From: CAZEJK01 sp964512045
Lineage (GTDB): Bacteria; Acidobacteriota; Thermoanaerobaculia; Thermoanaerobaculales; Sulfomarinibacteraceae
Assembly: GCA_964512045.1 (NCBI GenBank)
Contig: CAZEJK010000258.1
Span: forward strand, 1 to 7,297
Direction: 5' to 3'
Length of the DNA: 7,297 nucleotides
Shown in pieces: positions 5,363-7,297 of the stretch; position 1 is the stretch's first letter; the number at the start of each line of letters is the position of its first letter. The notes under the pieces are model-generated. The model searched no databases. It was not told the DNA's origin and saw only the letters and a program-made list of their open reading frames with translations. A program made the translations under genes and the position numbers.

Positions 5363-6493
5363 TCATGCCTTCTCCAGCTCCATCTTCAGTGCGAAGAACT
5401 GCAGCAAGTCCTTCAAAGCCAAAACTCCCACAAGCTCACCGCCGTCGACGACGATGAGCCTCGATACGTTCTGCTGCTGCATCGTGGACAGCGCGTCCAT
5501 TGCATCAGAGTCCGGGCCGATGGTGTTCGAGCTGTCACACTCCTCGGCGATGGCGCCCACGCTCTGTCGTTCCCACTCGTCCTTCGGCAGCTCGCGAACC
5601 GCACGGGTCGTCACGCAGCCCACCAGACGTCCGCGGTCCTCCACCGGATAGAGCTTGTGGTGGTACCGGTACACATACTCCTCGACGAGCTGGCGCACCG
5701 AGGCCGCTCGTGGTACCGACACGGGGTCGGATTGCATGAACCGGCGCACCGGCTCACCCTCGAGCGCCCGTCGAATCATGACGCGCTGATACGACTGCTG
5801 CGCCGCGTGGCGCAGGAACAGCCCGATCAGAAACAGCCACATGCCGCCGATGAAGTTACCCGCGAGAACGCTCAGCACGGCGAGCATGATCAGGAGGATC
5901 CCGAAGGCCGAGCCGACCGTGGCGGCCCATCGTGTTGCCGTGCGCAGGTCCCCCTTCCACCGCCAGAGCAGCGACCGGAGGACCCGGCCACCATCGAGCG
6001 GAAACGCCGGCAGCATGTTGAACACCACCACCACCACGTTGATGACGGCCAGGTACTGGATCACTCCGACCACCGCGACCGGCCAGCTCAACGCCCGACC
6101 GACTGCCGCGAGCCCGAAGCACAGCCCCGCGATCCCGACCGATGCCAGCGGACCGGCCAACGACACCTTCAGCTCCTCGGCGGCGCCCGGCGGCTCCTCG
6201 CTCATCTCGGCGACTCCCCCGAAGATGAACAGGGTAATGCCGGACATCTCCATCCCGTTGCGCCGCGCCATCAGCGAGTGGGACAGCTCGTGCACGACAA
6301 TCGCAGCGAACAGCCCGAGCGCTCCGATGGCGCCCATGAGCCAGTAGATCGGCTGTGCTAGCCCCTCGTACAGCTGTGGGAAGTACCCAACTGCCAACGA
6401 CCACGTGACCAGGATCGCGATCAGAAACCAGCTCAGGTCCAGCTTCACCGAGAACCCGAACAGCTTGAACAGCTCGAACCCTTTTCCGAACAT
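5363..6493 (-). CDS. Site-2-type intramembrane zinc metalloprotease with C-terminal CBS domain pair
   Basis: This 376-residue polytopic inner-membrane protease belongs to the M50/S2P family, CBS-containing subgroup. The zinc site is complete: His68, Glu69 and His72 in VVHELSH, and Asp167 in the NMLPAFPLDGGR motif (Asn159 and the two prolines present). Hydrophobic helices lie at about 21-38, 48-75, 111-135, 138-162 and 190-228. The C-terminal third (about 250-372) has two CBS repeats, a module that in other proteins binds adenine nucleotides and adjusts activity. S2P enzymes cut transmembrane anchors, often of anti-sigma factors or signal peptides; no substrate gene is recognisable here. The frame continues upstream to 6919, but MFGKGFELFKLFGF is the family's usual N-terminus and GGAGG lies four bases before the ATG at 6493. 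An ATG at 6508 is a weaker alternative. It is the first gene of a three-gene operon. Confidence 0.93.
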   Translation of the reverse strand: MFGKGFELFKLFGFSVKLDLSWFLIAILVTWSLAVGYFPQLYEGLAQPIYWLMGAIGALGLFAAIVVHELSHSLMARRNGMEMSGITLFIFGGVAEMSEEPPGAAEELKVSLAGPLASVGIAGLCFGLAAVGRALSWPVAVVGVIQYLAVINVVVVVFNMLPAFPLDGGRVLRSLLWRWKGDLRTATRWAATVGSAFGILLIMLAVLSVLAGNFIGGMWLFLIGLFLRHAAQQSYQRVMIRRALEGEPVRRFMQSDPVSVPRAASVRQLVEEYVYRYHHKLYPVEDRGRLVGCVTTRAVRELPKDEWERQSVGAIAEECDSSNTIGPDSDAMDALSTMQQQNVSRLIVVDGGELVGVLALKDLLQFFALKMELEKA

Positions 6494-6719
6494 CTCGCCT
6501 CCGTGCATGTCTCGTGCATCTTCCATGCCGGACCTACGATCGTCCGCGGCTCGGGACGACCCTGGCCACGCCGGTCTTCCGAGCGTCCATGGAGTCCACG
6601 ATCGCCACCAGGATGTAGCCGTTACAAGCGCGTGTTGTAGGTCATACTGTGAGTGCACGGTTCGCTGTCGACACTGCAGCGCTCCACCGCCCGACGCCGG
6701 CGCACCACACGGAGGTTCT
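6494..6719. promoter_or_regulatory. Divergent promoter region between the S2P operon and the TPR gene
   Basis: These 226 bases should carry the promoters of both flanking genes. The long minus-strand open frame crossing it has no family resemblance here. It contains an inverted repeat, TACAA (6623-6627) with TTGTA (6635-6639), around seven bases. It also holds the plus-strand promoter candidate annotated separately. I see no clear minus-strand -35/-10 pair. Confidence 0.55.
6621..6660 (+). promoter_or_regulatory. Candidate promoter of the TPR gene
   Basis: GTTACA (6621-6626, four of six bases of TTGACA) and CATACT (6643-6648, four of six of TATAAT) are separated by 16 bases, 72 bases before the start codon at 6720. 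The -10 and what follows, CATACTGTGAGTGCACGG, nearly repeat the sequence upstream of the nicotinamidase gene. The TACAA/TTGTA inverted repeat overlaps the -35 and spacer and could be an operator. Confidence 0.4.
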
Positions 6720-7297
6720 ATGCTCCATGTCGTCCTGCTCGCCACACTGATCACGGCTGGCCCGATCGCCAGTGACCTCATCGATCGCGCCCAGATCGCG
6801 ATCCAGGAGCAACAGTGGGAGCACGCTCGAAAGCTCCTCGAGGATGCGCTCGAGGACCCGAACGCCGCTGCCCAGGCGCTGGTGCCTCTCACCCGGGTGT
6901 GCACGCAGCTCGAGGACATCGAGGCGGCAGTCGCCTACGGAAAGCGAGCGATCCACGCGGCGCCGGAGTCCAGCACTGCACATCTGAACCTCGCAATCGC
7001 TCTCCGTCAGCAGATGCAGACGGTCAGCGAGCAGCAGGCTTCGATGATCCTGCGCACCTATCGGGATCTGGTCGAGCGAGCCCTCGAGCTGGATCCATCG
7101 AACGCTCCAGCCAGGGCAGAGCACATCGGGTTCCTGATCCATGCGCCACAAGAGGCAGGAGGCAACCTCGACCAGGCGGCGGAGGAGCTCGAGACGCTCG
7201 AGCAGCAGGACTGGTCTGCGGCTCAGCAGCTGCGTATGGCCCTGGGCTTCGAGCGCGACGATCCCGCCGCCGCGGCAGCCGCCGGCGAAGCGATCCT
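6720..7297 (+). CDS. Secreted TPR-repeat protein, 3' end outside the window
   Basis: The frame is open from the ATG at 6720 to the window edge (192 residues seen). GGAGG at 6711-6715 lies four bases before the start. The first 18 residues (MLHVVLLATLITAGPIAS) look like a short signal peptide, though with no lysine or arginine in the n-region, so export is only probable. From about residue 20 the sequence is helical with TPR-like periodicity. AIQEQQWEHARKLLEDALEDP, AVAYGKRAIHAAPESSTAHLNLA and YRDLVERALELDPSNAPARAEH are good repeats, with degenerate ones between and after. GGNLDQAAEELETLEQQD begins a further one. TPR arrays are protein-interaction scaffolds; no enzyme domain is visible. It is divergent from the S2P operon, and a shared envelope role is conceivable but unproven. 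The final length and any C-terminal domain cannot be seen. Confidence 0.8.
   Translation, partial: MLHVVLLATLITAGPIASDLIDRAQIAIQEQQWEHARKLLEDALEDPNAAAQALVPLTRVCTQLEDIEAAVAYGKRAIHAAPESSTAHLNLAIALRQQMQTVSEQQASMILRTYRDLVERALELDPSNAPARAEHIGFLIHAPQEAGGNLDQAAEELETLEQQDWSAAQQLRMALGFERDDPAAAAAAGEAI

Noticed and set aside
6494..6919. N-terminal extension of the S2P protease up to 6919
   Set aside because: The added 142 residues are Ser/Trp/Arg/Cys-rich with no family similarity and run antisense into the TPR gene. The start at 6493 matches the usual S2P N-terminus and has GGAGG upstream.
1..7297. CRISPR arrays, tRNA genes, insertion sequences, phage or defence genes
   Set aside because: I searched by eye for spaced direct repeats, cloverleaf patterns, terminal inverted repeats and transposase or nuclease motifs and found none. 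The open frames are accounted for by housekeeping and stress genes.

Overview
The window comes from a GC-rich (about 60-65% by eye) bacterial chromosome. Two proteins with clean lipoprotein signal peptides, a mechanosensitive channel and an intramembrane protease suggest a Gram-negative (diderm) environmental bacterium. A deltaproteobacterial/myxobacterial or acidobacterial-type lineage would fit, but the sequence cannot settle this. I see no rRNA, tRNA, transposase, integrase, phage gene, CRISPR array or defence system.

Layout, left to right. A nicotinamidase gene (pncA-like, + strand, 143-796) converges on two consecutive minus-strand lipoprotein genes: a double-cupin-like lipoprotein (864-1649) and, upstream of it, a very small lipoprotein (1707-1973). 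A 332-base divergent intergenic region with two closely spaced palindromes follows. Next come two translationally coupled + strand genes: a universal stress protein (2306-2773) and an MscS-family mechanosensitive channel (2770-3870), which overlap by ATGA. They converge on a three-gene minus-strand operon, read from right to left: a site-2-type intramembrane metalloprotease with C-terminal CBS domains (5363-6493), a tandem PRC-barrel protein (4546-5295) and a small membrane-anchored protein of unknown function (3910-4497). A 226-base divergent region separates this operon from a secreted TPR-repeat protein (6720 to the window edge), which is cut off by the window.

How the genes may work together. 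The content reads as a stress and envelope-homeostasis neighbourhood: NAD salvage (nicotinamidase), an adenine-nucleotide-binding stress protein coupled to an osmotic safety valve, and an S2P protease with ligand-sensing CBS domains co-transcribed with PRC-barrel and membrane-anchored partners. This joint role is inferred from adjacency. No single gene here is wholly new. The least understood parts are the two lipoproteins, the membrane-anchored protein next to the PRC gene, and short inverted repeats placed at ribosome-binding sites, gene ends and the divergent promoter regions.
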